Positions 10,741-24,560 of a stretch of DNA of 64,000 bases are shown here, piece by piece. Made by a program: the position numbers and the translations under genes. Positions within the stretch are counted from its first letter, which is position 1, and each line of letters opens with the position of its first letter. Origin of the DNA: Melieria omissa (taxonomy: Eukaryota; Arthropoda; Insecta; Diptera; Ulidiidae); NCBI GenBank assembly GCA_963971225.1, contig OZ020269.1:87440283-87504282 (forward strand), read 5' to 3'. Under the pieces are notes generated by a model. It ran no database searches and was not told the DNA's origin. It saw nothing but the letters and a program-made list of their open reading frames with translations.

Positions 10741-12411
10741 ATCTTTTGTAATCTACATGCATGTAGCAGTCAGAAAATGCTTTTTGCATGTAAATTGGAC
10801 CAAAACTGGCTGCTATATAGCCATTCAAAGTTGGATGTTTTTATACTCAATTTCATTTTGTCGACGTAACTTTTTTGATGGGTGTGCAAAAATCTCAATA
10901 AAATCATTGTTTATAAATATAATCAAATAATTTTTGGCACACATAATAAGCATATTCCTACAATTTGACATATAATTCTTTTACATGGCACATTTTCTTG
11001 TAAAGATATAAGTTCTCAAAGTTTGGGCAAAAACGACAATTTTTAGGAAAATGTCTTACTTTCGTGGTGTATAACTTTTATGGATCATCATGGATCATCG
11101 AAAATCGAAAAAGAAAGATAAGTGGGAACCTTCATAAAAAAATGGTACCCAACTTGTCTGCGGAAAGCTGCGGAATGGTTAGATTTTTGGACTTTTATTC
11201 ACGTCTCTTAGTAAGGAAACAAATATATATGAACTGAAAACTTTTTAACGCGCGTATGGGTCGGTACGTTTATAACACTTGGTGCATAAAAAAATAAATA
11301 AATAAAAATGTATGTGATTTATCACCTGAATTAATAAATATGCTAAAACAAAATATTTTGTATCAATTTTTTCGGCTGGTACGCAGAATGATTCTTGAAA
11401 AAGGCAATATATTTCAATAAAACTTTGTAAGGAATTTACAAGTGGCCTGATTAAACTCTGACGTAAAAATGGGCATGGTACGCCTACTTTTACGTAGGGT
11501 TGCCATATAAGCATTTTGTTAAATTGGGAAAATTTATTATATTTATATACTAAGCAACGTCATCTGCACTTTTGTGCTTATTTATAACGGTAAGTGGGCG
11601 TGATACTCCCCATTAATCCGTTATGAGCCGTATCAACCCGTATCAAATGGTTTTTATTTAAATACGAGTTACCCTACATGATTGTATTTTATGTGGGTAT
11701 TTTATGAAAGCAGGCGAAAAATCGGGGCGTGGCTACAATCTAGAGTATTCATTAGTCAGTTTGGGTCGATTTGAATACTATAACTTTGGTTTTGTTTTCA
11801 CTAATGACGATTTAAAAAATGCCTAATTGCCGACTGTAGGGTGGCGGTGCATGGTACAATAAATAAAAAAAATTATGGTGGGCCAATCTCGGAAGAGTTT
11901 TGAAGGAGGTTTCAAAATTTGAGGTATTTATCTTTAACCGTTTAGATACTACAGCATAAAATAGGCAATGCGCGGGTTTTTGGCATGTTTACCCCATTGT
12001 GGGGCGCCACGAGGAGGCTGTGTGTCGACTTGGATTGAAAAGGAACAAGGATCGTGCTGGCATTCGCCAAGTTAAATGCTATCAGACACTTTACCTTGTA
12101 TTCTCGCACCCAGGCCCCTCCCTGGGGTAAGTTATGTGACCAATTATTACAGACTACATTGTGACTCTTCACTGACTTTTTATTGACTATTCATTCTTTT
12201 CTTTTCTTCTTTACTCGTCCTAACTTCTATACTTTCTACTTTCTTTCTTTCATGTATTAGTTTTAAGTTTAATTATTGTACTTATATTGTAAGCTGTTGA
12301 TGTACTTATAAAAGATCCATGATCTTAAGCTGTACAAGTTATTCAATAAATAATAAAAGTTGAAGGGTTCCTTATAGACCTTTACACAGAAAGTATAAAA
12401 ACTTAAAGAGC
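10741..12411. other. Unassigned AT-rich spacer
   Basis: No gene recognised on either strand. The part from about 11.94 to 12.36 kb has an LTR-like flavour (TATAAAAGATCC followed by TTCAATAAATAATAAAAG), but no matching ends or partner could be shown. This interval is where the gene expected in front of block C would have been. Confidence 0.4.
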
Positions 12412-13940
12412 TAGAGCTTCGATGTCTAAGACAAAGTTGTTTGCATTAAAAATGTGAATATTTTTTTCTAAGCACATAAGCCCCCTTCCCCTTTCCTTTT
12501 GTATGTTTTTTGAAAAAAAATTTTATAATTTTTTCATTTTTTCATTGGACAAAGACAAAAGACAAAAACTTCTCGAAATTTCCACCAAAAACCTTCATTT
12601 AATACTTTTCTCATAAATTACTAGCTCTGCTTGAGATGTTGAGAAAAATGTTGAATATTAAAAAAATTTTCAGGTGGTCTCCAAACAATTAAACCCTTTT
12701 AAACACTTTTTATGATTTCAAAAACGACTTGTTGTTGTTGTATAGTGTAATTATCAAACAGCGATGAAACTGATAAAACCGACGGTGCAACCGTTAAGCT
12801 AGAAAAATATGCAGTGATGGATGATGAAACGTATTTATAAATGGATGTTTTGACACTACTAGGGGAATTCATAATAATAAACTCATTTCAAATATTTAAT
12901 TTACAGTTCAGAATTATTTAAAAAAAATTATAAAGTATTAATATCCAATCTGAGTCATGGTATGGCAGGCAATGTGTCAGTGTGGCAAATGTCGTTCTTC
13001 GTAATGGAGCCAATTAATGCAAATTTACAACTAAATAAGTGTTCGCAAAAGAAGTCATTACCACCAATGCAACAAAATCGAACCTCAACAAAATTTTAGC
13101 AAAATCATGTCATGCCAAAATTAAAGCTTTATTAGAAAACCAAATCCAATTCCAATCTCCATACACAACTAATAATATTATTAGGAAACACTTGTAATTT
13201 TTGCCCACTCATGATTAATTTTAAAAAACCTATCTACGCATCAACATTTAAAATACAAAATACATATCAACACAGATAACCGTAATGAGTTGCAAAATTG
13301 AAAGCGTGACGCGAAGTCAGCAAATTTATCTAACAAATTTTAACGCACTTCAGTGCTGCCGAACTCTAATGACCAGCGAGTGATAGCGCCCATGTGACAG
13401 AGTCACTGATTTGTGATCATTTGATCTTTGCGATCTAATGTGTTCGCCAATGGAGTAGACGTTCATTCTCTTGGAAGAGCGCAAAATCTATGGTCAAAAG
13501 CAATAAACTCTTAAGTTGACTTAACCCATTTCGTTCCTATGATTCGACAATAAATCATAGAAATCAGTAATGTTAGCAGTTTTTATTACAACAGACTTGT
13601 GTAATCTAAAGTTTATGTTTTTTTATATAATACTTTAGTAGATCGATTGGCTTTATAATAAAATATTTATTTTCCATGCCACGCCTTCCCCATTAAAGAT
13701 TGGCAAGCATCGAAGAAAACCTCACGTTTCGTTCTTAATAAATTCTTTAAAAATACTAAAAATAACGTGATTTCTACAAAACTGACACAGAATCATTGGA
13801 AAAATGCAACAGAAATTTGGTATTATAGTAAAATGTATTTAATCTAAAACTCATTAACCCATATCGTACCTTTGATTCGTTAGTGATTAAGTGTGATTAA
13901 GAATTAAAAAAATTGCTTCACGGCTGCAAGAGGGTTTAAA
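12412..13940. repeat. Duplicated 5' flank, block C (gene missing)
   Basis: Aligns with block A from TCTAAGACAAAGTTG to AGAGGGTTTAAA, including the GTTGTTGTTGTATAGTG run and the GTGACAGAGTCACTGATTTG stretch. Homology begins about 150 bp upstream of where the TATA box of gene 1 would be, so neither promoter nor SDR exons are left. It ends at the target site of the transposon at 13941-14945. Confidence 0.75.
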
Positions 13941-14945
13941 CAAGATTCATTGAATAGAAGATTGCGCCTTCCGGGAGAAAATAATTTTGAAACCGCACCA
14001 GTGACGTCATACAAAATTGCTTCCTATTGGCTGAAAATGTTGATTGAATTTTGGAGAGAGAAACACAGTGGGGCAAAATTAAATATTTGTTACTTCATTA
14101 TTTTTTTCCATTTTCAATTCCCTTCTTAATTCCAGTAAATTTACCCTTACCGATAAATATTGAGTATTTGCCGTTCGAAGTCGGTTTGGGTGAAGTGCAG
14201 CGAGCAAACTCTTGCCGTTTCAACATTCAAATAAGTCTCCCGGCCACAGAACTTCACTCAACGCTGTATAAGGCTTGCATCCTTGGGGAACCGGAAGAAG
14301 TGCACTGCGCAATCTAAATCATATATATGCATAGGTATATATATATATTCCATTTGAAAAGCAGTTCACCACTCATGTACCTTTTTTTCATTATTTTGTG
14401 TACACAATCCCACTGTACACCGCATGATTCTCTTCTTTTTTGCTTTTTTCCGCGATATTCTCACTACACGCACTTTTACAGCAAGGACTTTTGAAACTCA
14501 AAATTATTTAATTATTTTAACAACAAACAATGAAAACAATTAAGCAAAAGCGGCACGATTTACAAAAAACGAAGTATTCGTGAATACAAAATTTTCAACC
14601 AATGAAAACAAAGCACGAAATCTGAATTGAATTGCAGGGTTTCCTCCCGAATTTCACTTGTTTTATTTGTGTTATTTATATGAACGAATTATACGAATTT
14701 ATATTTAATTTTGTAAAGATATACAAATTTCTATTAAACTGTTATGTAAGTATATGTATATATAGGGGCTTAAGTATAAAGAAAGCCATATATTTGCTCA
14801 AAAGAGTAAAGCAAAATGTAAGTTCAAAATAAAAGAGTTTAAAAAGTACTGATGGAAACCCTACATATTCTCCGATGACGTCACTGGTGCGGTTTAAAAT
14901 TGATTTTCTCTCGGAAGGCGCAATCTCTGTATTCAATGAATCTTG
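13941..14945. mobile_element. Non-autonomous TIR transposon, 8-bp target duplication
   Basis: A 1005-bp element with about 70-bp inverted ends, both beginning CAAGATTCATTGAATA and sharing GATTGCGCCTTCCG and ACCGCACCAGTGACGTCAT, with a one-base indel and a few mismatches. GGTTTAAA is duplicated at 13933-13940 and 14946-14953. The empty site occurs once in block A (2735-2742), confirming the duplication. An 8-bp duplication fits hAT or P superfamilies; the CAAG end matches neither clearly. The interior has an 88-codon ORF (14051-14317) without recognisable domains; I do not regard it as a gene. Confidence 0.85.
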
Positions 14946-15521
14946 GGTTTAAATCACTGGTCGGCAAAGCTTACTCATACGAGCAGTACGCTCAGCACAC
15001 GCATTCTTTCGCTCTTTCAATCAGTCGTTGTTCAGACCAATGATAACATGATGCGAAACTGAGAACGCTCGACCACAATACATACTCAAAATCCGCACTA
15101 ATACACCGATAACATCAGACCCCAGGGTTGCTTTTGCCAAACATCAGACCCTGAGGTTGCACAGGAACGTACTGTTGATTTCCCATACAAGGGCCATGGC
15201 GAGGGTTGCGTTTACTTTCAATTTTTTAAACATAGGAAAATCAATTTTAATTTCTTTGTAACTATGTAATCTTTTGGAAGAAAAGTGATTACAAAATTAC
15301 AATATTTCCCGAAAACCAGTCAAAAGTGTTTTAATACGTGTTTAACACATTTTTTATTCAGCTTTTATTGAATTTTATTCGTGAAATTTGAATGAAATGT
15401 GAATTTGATGAAAGCTCCAGAGGAGTTTTTGCGATAATTACGACACCCATATTTTGCTATCCCCTTTTATACGGGTGCGCATATCATATATACATATATT
15501 ATATATACATATACATATATA
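14946..15521. other. Spacer
   Basis: No gene. It holds a short direct repeat of ACATCAGACCC near 15112-15150 and a TA-rich run (15480-15521) that supplied the target of the mariner to the right. Confidence 0.5.
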
Positions 15522-16263
15522 TCAGGTGTACAACTTTGCTTCCGCCGTTTTTTTCCAAAATTAAAAGCTTTATTGCGAAAAAGTGCTTACAGATGTATTA
15601 TTCAAAGTATTGTCCGTCGCTAGCGACAACTTTCTCCCATCTTTCCGGCAATTTTCGGATCCCGGCTCGAAAAAAGGAGTCCTCTTTTGACGCTATCCAT
15701 GAAGCAATCCATTTTTCCAATTCTTCGAAGGATTGAAAATGTTGATCTGCCAGGCCGTGTGCCATCGAACGGAATAGGTGGAAGTCAGAAGGGGCGACAT
15801 CTGGGGAATACGGCGGATGGGGCAAGACTTCCCATTTCAGCGTTTCCAGGTACTTTTTGACCACTTTTGCGACGTGAGGCCGCAAAAGTGGCCACCCCAT
15901 GTTTGTCTTCGACATCGAAATCACCATTTTTAAAACGTTGAAACCACTCCCGACACGTTCTTTCACTCAGAGCAGCATCACCGTAAGTTTCTGAGAGCAT
16001 TCGAGGCGCTTCAGCTGCATTTTTTTTTCGAATTGTAACAGAAAAGTAAAACTTCCCGCAAATGGCGAGAATTGGGCACATAAACGGACATTTTCGAGCG
16101 TGAATAATATGACGACAAGAACAACTGTCACTGAAACGGCGATGATAATTCGTTAGGCACTGTCCACACTCACTTTAAAGGCATTACCATCTATGTATTT
16201 CAACCAGCCTCAGCCGGTACAGCCACCTATCGGAAAACGGCGGAAGCAAAGTTGTACACCTGA
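15522..16263 (-). mobile_element. Mariner, internally deleted, copy 1
   Basis: Inverted ends TCAGGTGTACAACTTTGCTT flanked by TA (15520-15521, 16264-16265), 742 bp. The minus strand codes for the N-terminal helix-turn-helix part of a D34D mariner transposase (ERTCREWFQRFKNGDFDVEDKHG), then jumps out of frame to the C-terminal part with PPYSPDVAPSDFHLF, which holds the third catalytic Asp. The first two catalytic Asp residues are gone. The copy at 36333-37074 has the same junction, so this is a deletion derivative that itself transposed. Confidence 0.9.
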
Positions 16264-16595
16264 TACAAATGCGAAAGGGGGAAATCTAAATGCGTAAGTA
16301 GTACATTTCAATGCGATTGCCGGATTTCAGAGTACTAAGTGTGCGAATGCGATAAATTGTATGTTCGCATCGCATTACAGAGTAGCCCCCCCAGTAGTAA
16401 TCCATGGCATCGATAAATGCTTTTGTTATCAATTACATCAAAATAAATGAGTAGGTAATGCGATAAGGGTTTCGGCTAACCAGCCGGACACTTATGATTG
16501 TGTTAATATATTTTAGGTATAACAATTAAACAATTAACCGTAAACAACAGTAAACAATTAAATTCTAATTAAAATGCCAAGTGAAAACTAAGAGC

Positions 16596-18364
16596 TTATA
16601 ATATTTCGCCCAACGGTTTAATGGTCAACTCATGTATCTGAAAATTATAGAAAACATAATTAATACAGATTATAAAAATATATGCATTTCTTTAGTCTAG
16701 TCAACTCTGGTAGTTGAGATACAAACCTGTACTCGCGGCGGCGTTTGCAGGCAGTAAATGATGGCATCGGCCACATCTCCCGCTTCCAACATGGGAGATT
16801 TGCCCATTATGAGTTCGCGTAGTTCGTCGGATACACTTTCTGTGTTCACCAAGCCGGGACTGATGCTCTAAGGAGATTAGTTTATAAAACAAAATTATTA
16901 TAAATTAAATTATAATGATTGAAAGATAAATATTTCTTAATTTAAGAGTGAATCATAATTTGTTTTGTAATTTTTTATTTTTCCTTATATTGGGTGTACA
17001 AGTAGAAAACCGTCGTTTTTTTCATAATATCATTCCCAAGCTTTTCAGGCGAAGGGAAATGGATTGCTGAGTCACACCCAAAGAATCCGCGAGTTCTTGT
17101 TGCGTCTGACAAGAATCTTCATCCAACAGAGTCTCCAAAGCTGCATCTTCAAACTTTTTCACGGGACCCGGCCGATCCTTGTCTTTCACGTCATAATCAC
17201 CATTTTTGAATTTCACGAACCATTTTCGACACGTTCTTTCACTGATACACGACTCACTATAAGTTGCTACAATCATTCGACGCGCTTCAGCTACAGATTT
17301 TTTCGAATGAAACGCGAAAAGCAAAATCTCCTGCAAATGACGCTTATTCGGTTCAAATTTCGACATCTTCACGCACCAACAAAAAAATGGACCATAAGAA
17401 TAAACAAGCGAGATGATGTGGAGTTGTTAACCGATATCTTAGCTTGCCATGTGATGTTTCTGATCGGAATTCTCTCACCGATTTCCAAAGGTGGCACCAC
17501 CCAGTCGAAAACGGCGGTTTTCTACTTGTACACCTGATAATTTTGTAATTTTTATACATTTTTGTAATTTTAAGTCGAAAAATCTGTTATCTTTGAATTT
17601 TATATAAAATTATCTAATTAAAAGGAAAATTCTTCTAGCCACTTTTTATCTCTGGAATGTTATCATTCAGCAAACGGATTACAAACTCCACAAAGTTCGG
17701 CAAACTGCATGCGATACGAACACACACACACACAAATTTGTTTGATTTCTTCAAACCAGCTTAACATGAAAAATCACTTTCACCTCCTCACACTCACCGT
17801 CACTTTCACTTTGGTGTTGTTGCGATTAAACTCCTGTCGATAGACTTCGGTCATGGCGGTGATGGCATGCTTGGACGCTGGGTAAATATTAAATGATGGC
17901 TCGACGTTAAACACTCTATGCCCGGAAATGCTGTTGATGTTGAACACATGTCCGTCGCCGCCGTGCGTCTTCATCGATCTGAATGCCTCGCGCGTACACC
18001 ACACCACGGCCAGCACATTCGTATCGATGATGGCGCGTATGTCAGACGAGTTGTCGTCCTTCACCAGTTCCGTGAAGCGAGCAATGCCCGCATTGTTCAC
18101 CAGCACCGCCACCGGGCCGAAGTCGCTTTCAATCTGCTTGAAAACGTTCACCACCTGCTGCTCGTCGCTCACATCGCACTGGATTGCATGCAGCCGACTG
18201 CGCTGCTCCGGCTTGAGAGCATCGCGTAGCGCTTCGACGCGCGCTTGACGACGCGCCAGTCCCACCACGTTCATGCCATTCTCCACCAGATAGTTGACGC
18301 AGGCGGCGCCAATGCCAGAACTGGCGCCCGTCACTACGGCTACTCGATTCTGCCAGCGATCCAT
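16596..18364 (-). CDS. Farnesol dehydrogenase-like SDR, gene 3 (complete)
   Basis: Paralogue of gene 2 with the same structure: exons 18364-17798 (189 codons), 16867-16727 (47 codons, SISPGLVNTE) and 16637-16596 (13 codons plus TAA, IHELTIKPLGEIL), phase-0 junctions, 249 residues. TGASSGIG, ARR, NNAG, Ser in NINSISG, and YPASK are all kept, so the enzyme should be active. Intron 1 is 930 bp because a 548-bp mariner sits in it; intron 2 is 89 bp as in gene 2. Differences from gene 2 lie mostly in surface positions (GIARFTELVKDDNSSD against GISRSTELVKDDNSVD). The substrate is not predictable from sequence. Confidence 0.92.
16990..17537 (-). mobile_element. Mariner, internally deleted, in intron 1 of SDR gene 3
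   Basis: Inverted ends share GGTGTACAAGTAGAAAACCG (left has TTG before it, right TCA) with TA on both sides (16988-16989, 17538-17539), 548 bp. It is a different subfamily from the copies at 15.5 and 36.3 kb, although the outer GGTGTACAA is shared. Gene 2 lacks it at the matching intron position. The only coding content is the DNA-binding domain described next. Confidence 0.88.
17022..17372 (-). CDS. Mariner DNA-binding-domain-only ORF
   Basis: An uninterrupted 116-codon ORF carrying just the N-terminal DNA-binding half of a mariner transposase: a first helix-turn-helix with SERTCRKWFVKFKNGDYDVKDK, the linker RPGPVKKFED, and a second helix-turn-helix (QTQQELADSLGVTQQSISLRLKSLG). The TGA stop lies next to the left end of the element. 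The catalytic D,D34D domain is absent. Such a protein could bind mariner ends without cutting them; whether it is expressed is unknown. It is antisense to nothing and lies in the transcribed intron in the same direction as SDR gene 3. Confidence 0.7.
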   Translation of the reverse strand: MKMSKFEPNKRHLQEILLFAFHSKKSVAEARRMIVATYSESCISERTCRKWFVKFKNGDYDVKDKDRPGPVKKFEDAALETLLDEDSCQTQQELADSLGVTQQSISLRLKSLGMIL

Positions 18365-18422
18365 TCGATAATTTTTATTTATTTTTTAATTACAATCAAA
18401 ATGCTGCGCCGGCAAATATTCT

Positions 18423-18463
18423 TCGAGAACTAAAAGTGCTTCACGCGTGCGTAGTTATTTATA
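18423..18463 (-). promoter_or_regulatory. Core promoter of SDR gene 3 (TATA + Inr)
   Basis: TATAAATA at 18463-18456 and TTAGTTC with the A at 18431, again 32 nt apart, giving a 67-nt 5' UTR. The arrangement is the same as at genes 1 and 2. Confidence 0.7.
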
Positions 18464-19788
18464 TCGGCGATTTTTGAGTGAGTGGCCAGCAATGAGCTGT
18501 TAACATTCTTCTGAGTGGAATGAATTTTTAAGATAATAATTTTTACTCTCTTTTGAGATTGTTTTTTGTTTGTATCTTTTGAGATTATTTATGTTGTAGG
18601 TATTAAAACTTACATGAATATATGAAAATATTTACCCGAATCTATATTTTGGAACATACTTATTTGAAGAAAGCATAGTGACATGGTAAACTGTTACAAT
18701 TTTTGATGTTCCATGTCTTTATTTCAAAACAAGTACTTCAGAAACTTTGAAGCGCGGCTCAACTCAAGTAACTTCAGTTACTTTTTGGCAGGTTACTTTA
18801 TGCCGAGTATGGGGCCGAATATTTGTGAAAATTTTCTAAAAACTTGCATTTACTTTCAAATATATGAACGTCTTCTGCAACAAAGGTTCAAAGATCATTC
18901 AAACTAACTACACGCTTTATTTCTATCCACTGATTCCATGTGCAAAAATTGCTTTCAAGTGTTATCATTTTAAGAGTTGAAGAGTTAACACAAAGTTAAT
19001 CAATGTATTGCTGTCTATAGCTAAGAAATGCTACCTCCAATTTCAATCTCTATACACAATTAACATTTTTATTAGAAAAAAACTGTAAATTATTGTCCAC
19101 TCATGATTACTGGTTGTTTCATTAAAAAAAACCTACATACTTGTACAACAACATGCGTAACACAAAACGCGTACCGTGACGCAAAGACAGCAGCAGTCAA
19201 GCAACTTTATTTGACAAAGTCACTGGTTTGTGATCATTCGATCTTTTCGAGCGAATCGAGTTCTCTTAGACGAGCGCAAAATCTATGGTTAAAAGCAATA
19301 AACTCTTTTGTTGACTTTACCGATTTCGTTTCTCTGATTCGTCAATGAATTAGTAATTTTAGCAGTTTTTATTACAATAGACTTGTGTAATATAAAGTTT
19401 ATGTTTTTTATATAATACTTTAGTAGATCTACTGGTTTTATAGTAAAATGTTTATTTGCCATACCATGCCTTCCCTATTAAAGATTGGAAAGCATTGAAA
19501 AAAAGTCACGTTTCATTCTTCATAAATTCTTAGAAATACTAAAAATAATGAAATTTCTACAAAACCGACACAGAGTGATTGGAAAAATTACACACAAATT
19601 TTGTTTAAAGTAACATTTCTTGAATCTAAAACTCATTAACCCATGTTGTACCTTTGATTCGTCAATGAATCAACCTAACCTAACCTATTGAATCATAGAG
19701 ATTAGTAATGTTTGCAGTGTTTATTATTAATCAATCGAAATTAAGAATTAGAATTAGAATTAGAATATTTAACCTTTATTGAAGATTC

Positions 19789-20010
19789 CACACAAAATCA
19801 TCGTTTTTATAAATGGGCTCCCACTGCTCGCCCAAAACTGACCCCATTTATTTTCCTTTCTGAATATCTTTTCCATACATAACCATCCGCTGTCTACAAC
19901 TCTTAATGGCAAAAAACTACAAAATAGTAAATAATACAAAATTAGTAATTTTCAATGGAATTGCATTCCCACTTGTAAACGTAGTAAAGTAAATCGAGAA
20001 AATATAAATA
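19789..20010. repeat. Interspersed repeat, copy 2
   Basis: Same ordered blocks as at 5140-5420: CACAAAATCATCGTTTTTAT, ATGGGCTCCCACTGCTC, GACCCCATTTATTTT and AAAATTAGTAATTTTCAA. Not coding. Confidence 0.6.
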
Positions 20011-20433
20011 AAATTTGCACACAAATCTTCACTTAAAAATGCCTACAACTTGTATTAACGCAAATATGCGCAGCTGAAATTACAGAAATTTTGTTTAATT
20101 TTTTTTTTAATTTCTTGGGTTCTTTTAAACAAACTATAAAGTAAGAACTTAGTTTTTATTGACTTGTTCTCCTTTTTTCATTTTCTTTCTGCTCAGATGT
20201 GAAAAGAATCGGCAAAATTTTGGTCTTACCCGATCTAAATTATATAAAACTTATGACAAGTGTTCATATAACTGGACTCGCTCATAATTTTTTCTGAAAT
20301 ATTGCACACCAAAGTTAAAGCAAAAGTTTGCTAATTGTACAGAATTTTTAATTCAACGCTCATAACTTCACTCCAATATTTTTTTTTAAATTGTGATTTT
20401 TCTTAATTAAAATATTTACAATAATACTTTTAA

Positions 20434-20769
20434 TACTCATTTTGGCATTTTTGTTTTTGCACTACTCGCAACATTGTGCGTCGCTGCTTCTTCATATTTA
20501 AACAGTCGAGTTATCGTTCAAAAACTATAATAAACGTAAAACTACAACAATTCATCTGTGATAATGGGAAAATTAGTTAAATTATTAGAGCATAAGTTTA
20601 GGAGTTTAAGTGCTTAGAGCCTCCGTAATCAGCAAAGTAAGTTTTGTTGCATTTCAGTTTGGCCTTTTTAAATATATAAGCTGTTCACAAGTCAAATCGA
20701 GTAATTGCATTGTTCATCTGGGTGGAGTGTAACTGATTTCTTAGGTTTCAACAAGGTGAAGCATCAATT
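20434..20769. other. Spacer
   Basis: AT-rich; no gene or repeat recognised. Confidence 0.4.
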
Positions 20770-22470
<1,701 letters not shown>

Positions 22471-23339
22471 ACACTTGGTGCTAAAAAAATTTACGAAATT
22501 AAAAATGCGTAATTATTAAACAGAAATTAATTAATATGGTTTGTGAATGGCTCATATGCTCCCAGCCTCGGATTGTGACGCTGGTCCATTTTATCAAAAT
22601 CCAACCATTTCGTCAAAGCTGTTGGTCAGAAAGTCAAGAGGCCGCACGCTAACATTGCCACAAAGGAAACTTTTGCCAAAATAAAAAACAATAACAACAG
22701 CAAAAATATTCCCAAAAATGAAACACCCTCAATGATCAAAGTGATATTCGTCATTTCTAACTCTTTGTGACCGTAAATTGTAAATAGAAACCATACAAAA
22801 GCGAAAATCACACAAAAAGTCAAACACAGCCGTGGCGAGTTGAAAGGCAGCGAACGGCAGCGAACGGCAGCGAAGAGAATTGCCGAGTGGTGGTGGAAAA
22901 GTTCAAGTTGAAATTGTTACAAACTCATTTCACGCTTTAATGGTGCAAATGCCATAAAAAAATTATGTCAACACGCCCTGCTTTGCGCCCACTTGGCTAG
23001 CGAAACTGCGGGCTCTGGCGCACGCACACAACTCGCCGAACTGTCGACGAGCCAAGCAGGCAGCGAAACACTGAGCTGCTTAGCTGTTTTGTGCCCTATT
23101 GACTTTCTTCTACGCTCTCAACCCACGAACCCTTTTCGCCTCCGCCCACTCTGTGCCATTGTCATCTTGTAGTTTCAGTTTAAGTGGCTTTTTGTTGTTG
23201 TTGCTTTTATTGTTTGACAATTTCCAAGGACCTGAGGCCATTTTACACCATTTAGCATCAGTGGTGCCAATCAGCAACGTTGCTTTGTTGCGACAACAGC
23301 AGTGCTGGACAAAAGTTTTAACCCTTTGACATTTGAATG
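22471..23339. other. Spacer, locally GC-richer
   Basis: No coding signature. GGCAGCGAAC is repeated three times near 22843-22875. Nothing else recognised. Confidence 0.4.
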
Positions 23340-23559
23340 TAGACAATCGTGTCGATTATGGAATTTTTTGCTTGTAGCTGTTAAGGAAGTTTTTAAATTC
23401 TGCAGTTAAATGTAGACAATCAAGTCGATAATAAAATACATAATGGGTGCGCTTTTAGTAGCTAAATTCAAATGCAGACAATGATGTTAATAACTTTTTT
23501 GAGTTCTGTTTTTTAACTCACGTTTAAATCACGTTTCCCTTAACCATAACCCTCAGATT

Positions 23560-24560
23560 TTTGTCAAATAATACTTATCTCATTATTTCTCAATTGAAGT
23601 GCTTTCACCGCATTTGAGTCAGAAATCCATTAAATCATGTTTCTTTTGAACTTTTAACTCATTGTTGACATGTCAGATTTTGGTTTCTAAAACAAAAACT
23701 TAAAACAAGTGTAAAATTGCTTTTCATTTTAGGTATTTTTCATTAATTTTGAAGACAATAGGCCCATCAAATCATGTTCATAGTTTCTCCATAAAAACTT
23801 TAACCCATCGTTGACTATGTAAGATTTTGATTTTTGGAAAAATTAAAAATCCCTATCGAATTTTGTTTACATATTAAGTGCTTCCACTAAGTTTTAAGTC
23901 AAAAGTCCCATCAAAATTTTGTTTCTCCATATATGTAAACTTTCAAACCATAGTTGACCCGTTTGATTCTGATTTTCGAAAAAAATAAAAAATACGTGTC
24001 GAACTATGTCAACCAGTTTGAAGTCAATAAACTCATTAATTGATGTTTTTTCACAGTTTCTACACATCAAATTTTGATTTTCAAAAAAATAAAAAGCACG
24101 TATCAAATTGTTTCACATTTGAAGAACTTTCACTAAGTTTTAAGTCAAAAGGCGTAAAACATCATGTTTCTTCAAACAAATTTTAACACTTGGCTCACCC
24201 CTTTTAGTTTTGATTAAAAAAAATAAAGAAACACGTATCAAATTATTTCTCATTTGAAGTAATTTCACCCAGTTTGAAGTCAACAGGCGATTCTTCATAC
24301 AAACAACCCTTGGTTCACACCTTTTAGTTTTGATTTTCAAAAAAAATTAGAAACACGTGTCAAATTATTTTTTATTTCAAGTGTTTTTAACAACTTTCAC
24401 GTCAATAGGCCTCTCGGTTCATGGTTTTTTCGACCCTTTCCCATTGTTGACCCCGTTAACTTCGGTTTCGTTTTTTAATAACTGTAAAACAGGTGTCAAA
24501 TTATTTTTGGTTTGGAGTATTTTCACCAAGTTTGAAGTCAATAGACCCGTAAAATACATT
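23560..24560. repeat. Degenerate tandem repeat, about 125-135 bp period
   Basis: Each unit carries variants of ACACGTGTCAAATTATTT, a TTTGAAGT..TTTCAC..AGTTT block, GAAGTCAATAGGC and CCTTTTAGTTTTGATTTTC. Units start near 23858, 23980, 24105, 24239, 24363 and 24499; weaker units precede these. Short ORFs across it are not genes. Confidence 0.65.

Larger units (their letters stand above)
16400..20433 (-). repeat. Segmental duplication block D (carries SDR gene 3)
   Basis: Partner of block B. Collinear through the gene, its promoter and the 5' flank, with an added mariner at 16990-17537 and the interspersed repeat near 19789-20010. The conserved 8202-8400 / 18713-18900 stretch stays partly open in one frame in both copies (MSLFQNKYFRNFEARL) but matches nothing I know and ends differently in each. 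Confidence 0.8.

Noticed and set aside
11942..12370. Possible LTR with TATAAAAG and AATAAA
   Set aside because: No matching termini, target duplication, partner LTR or internal region could be found.
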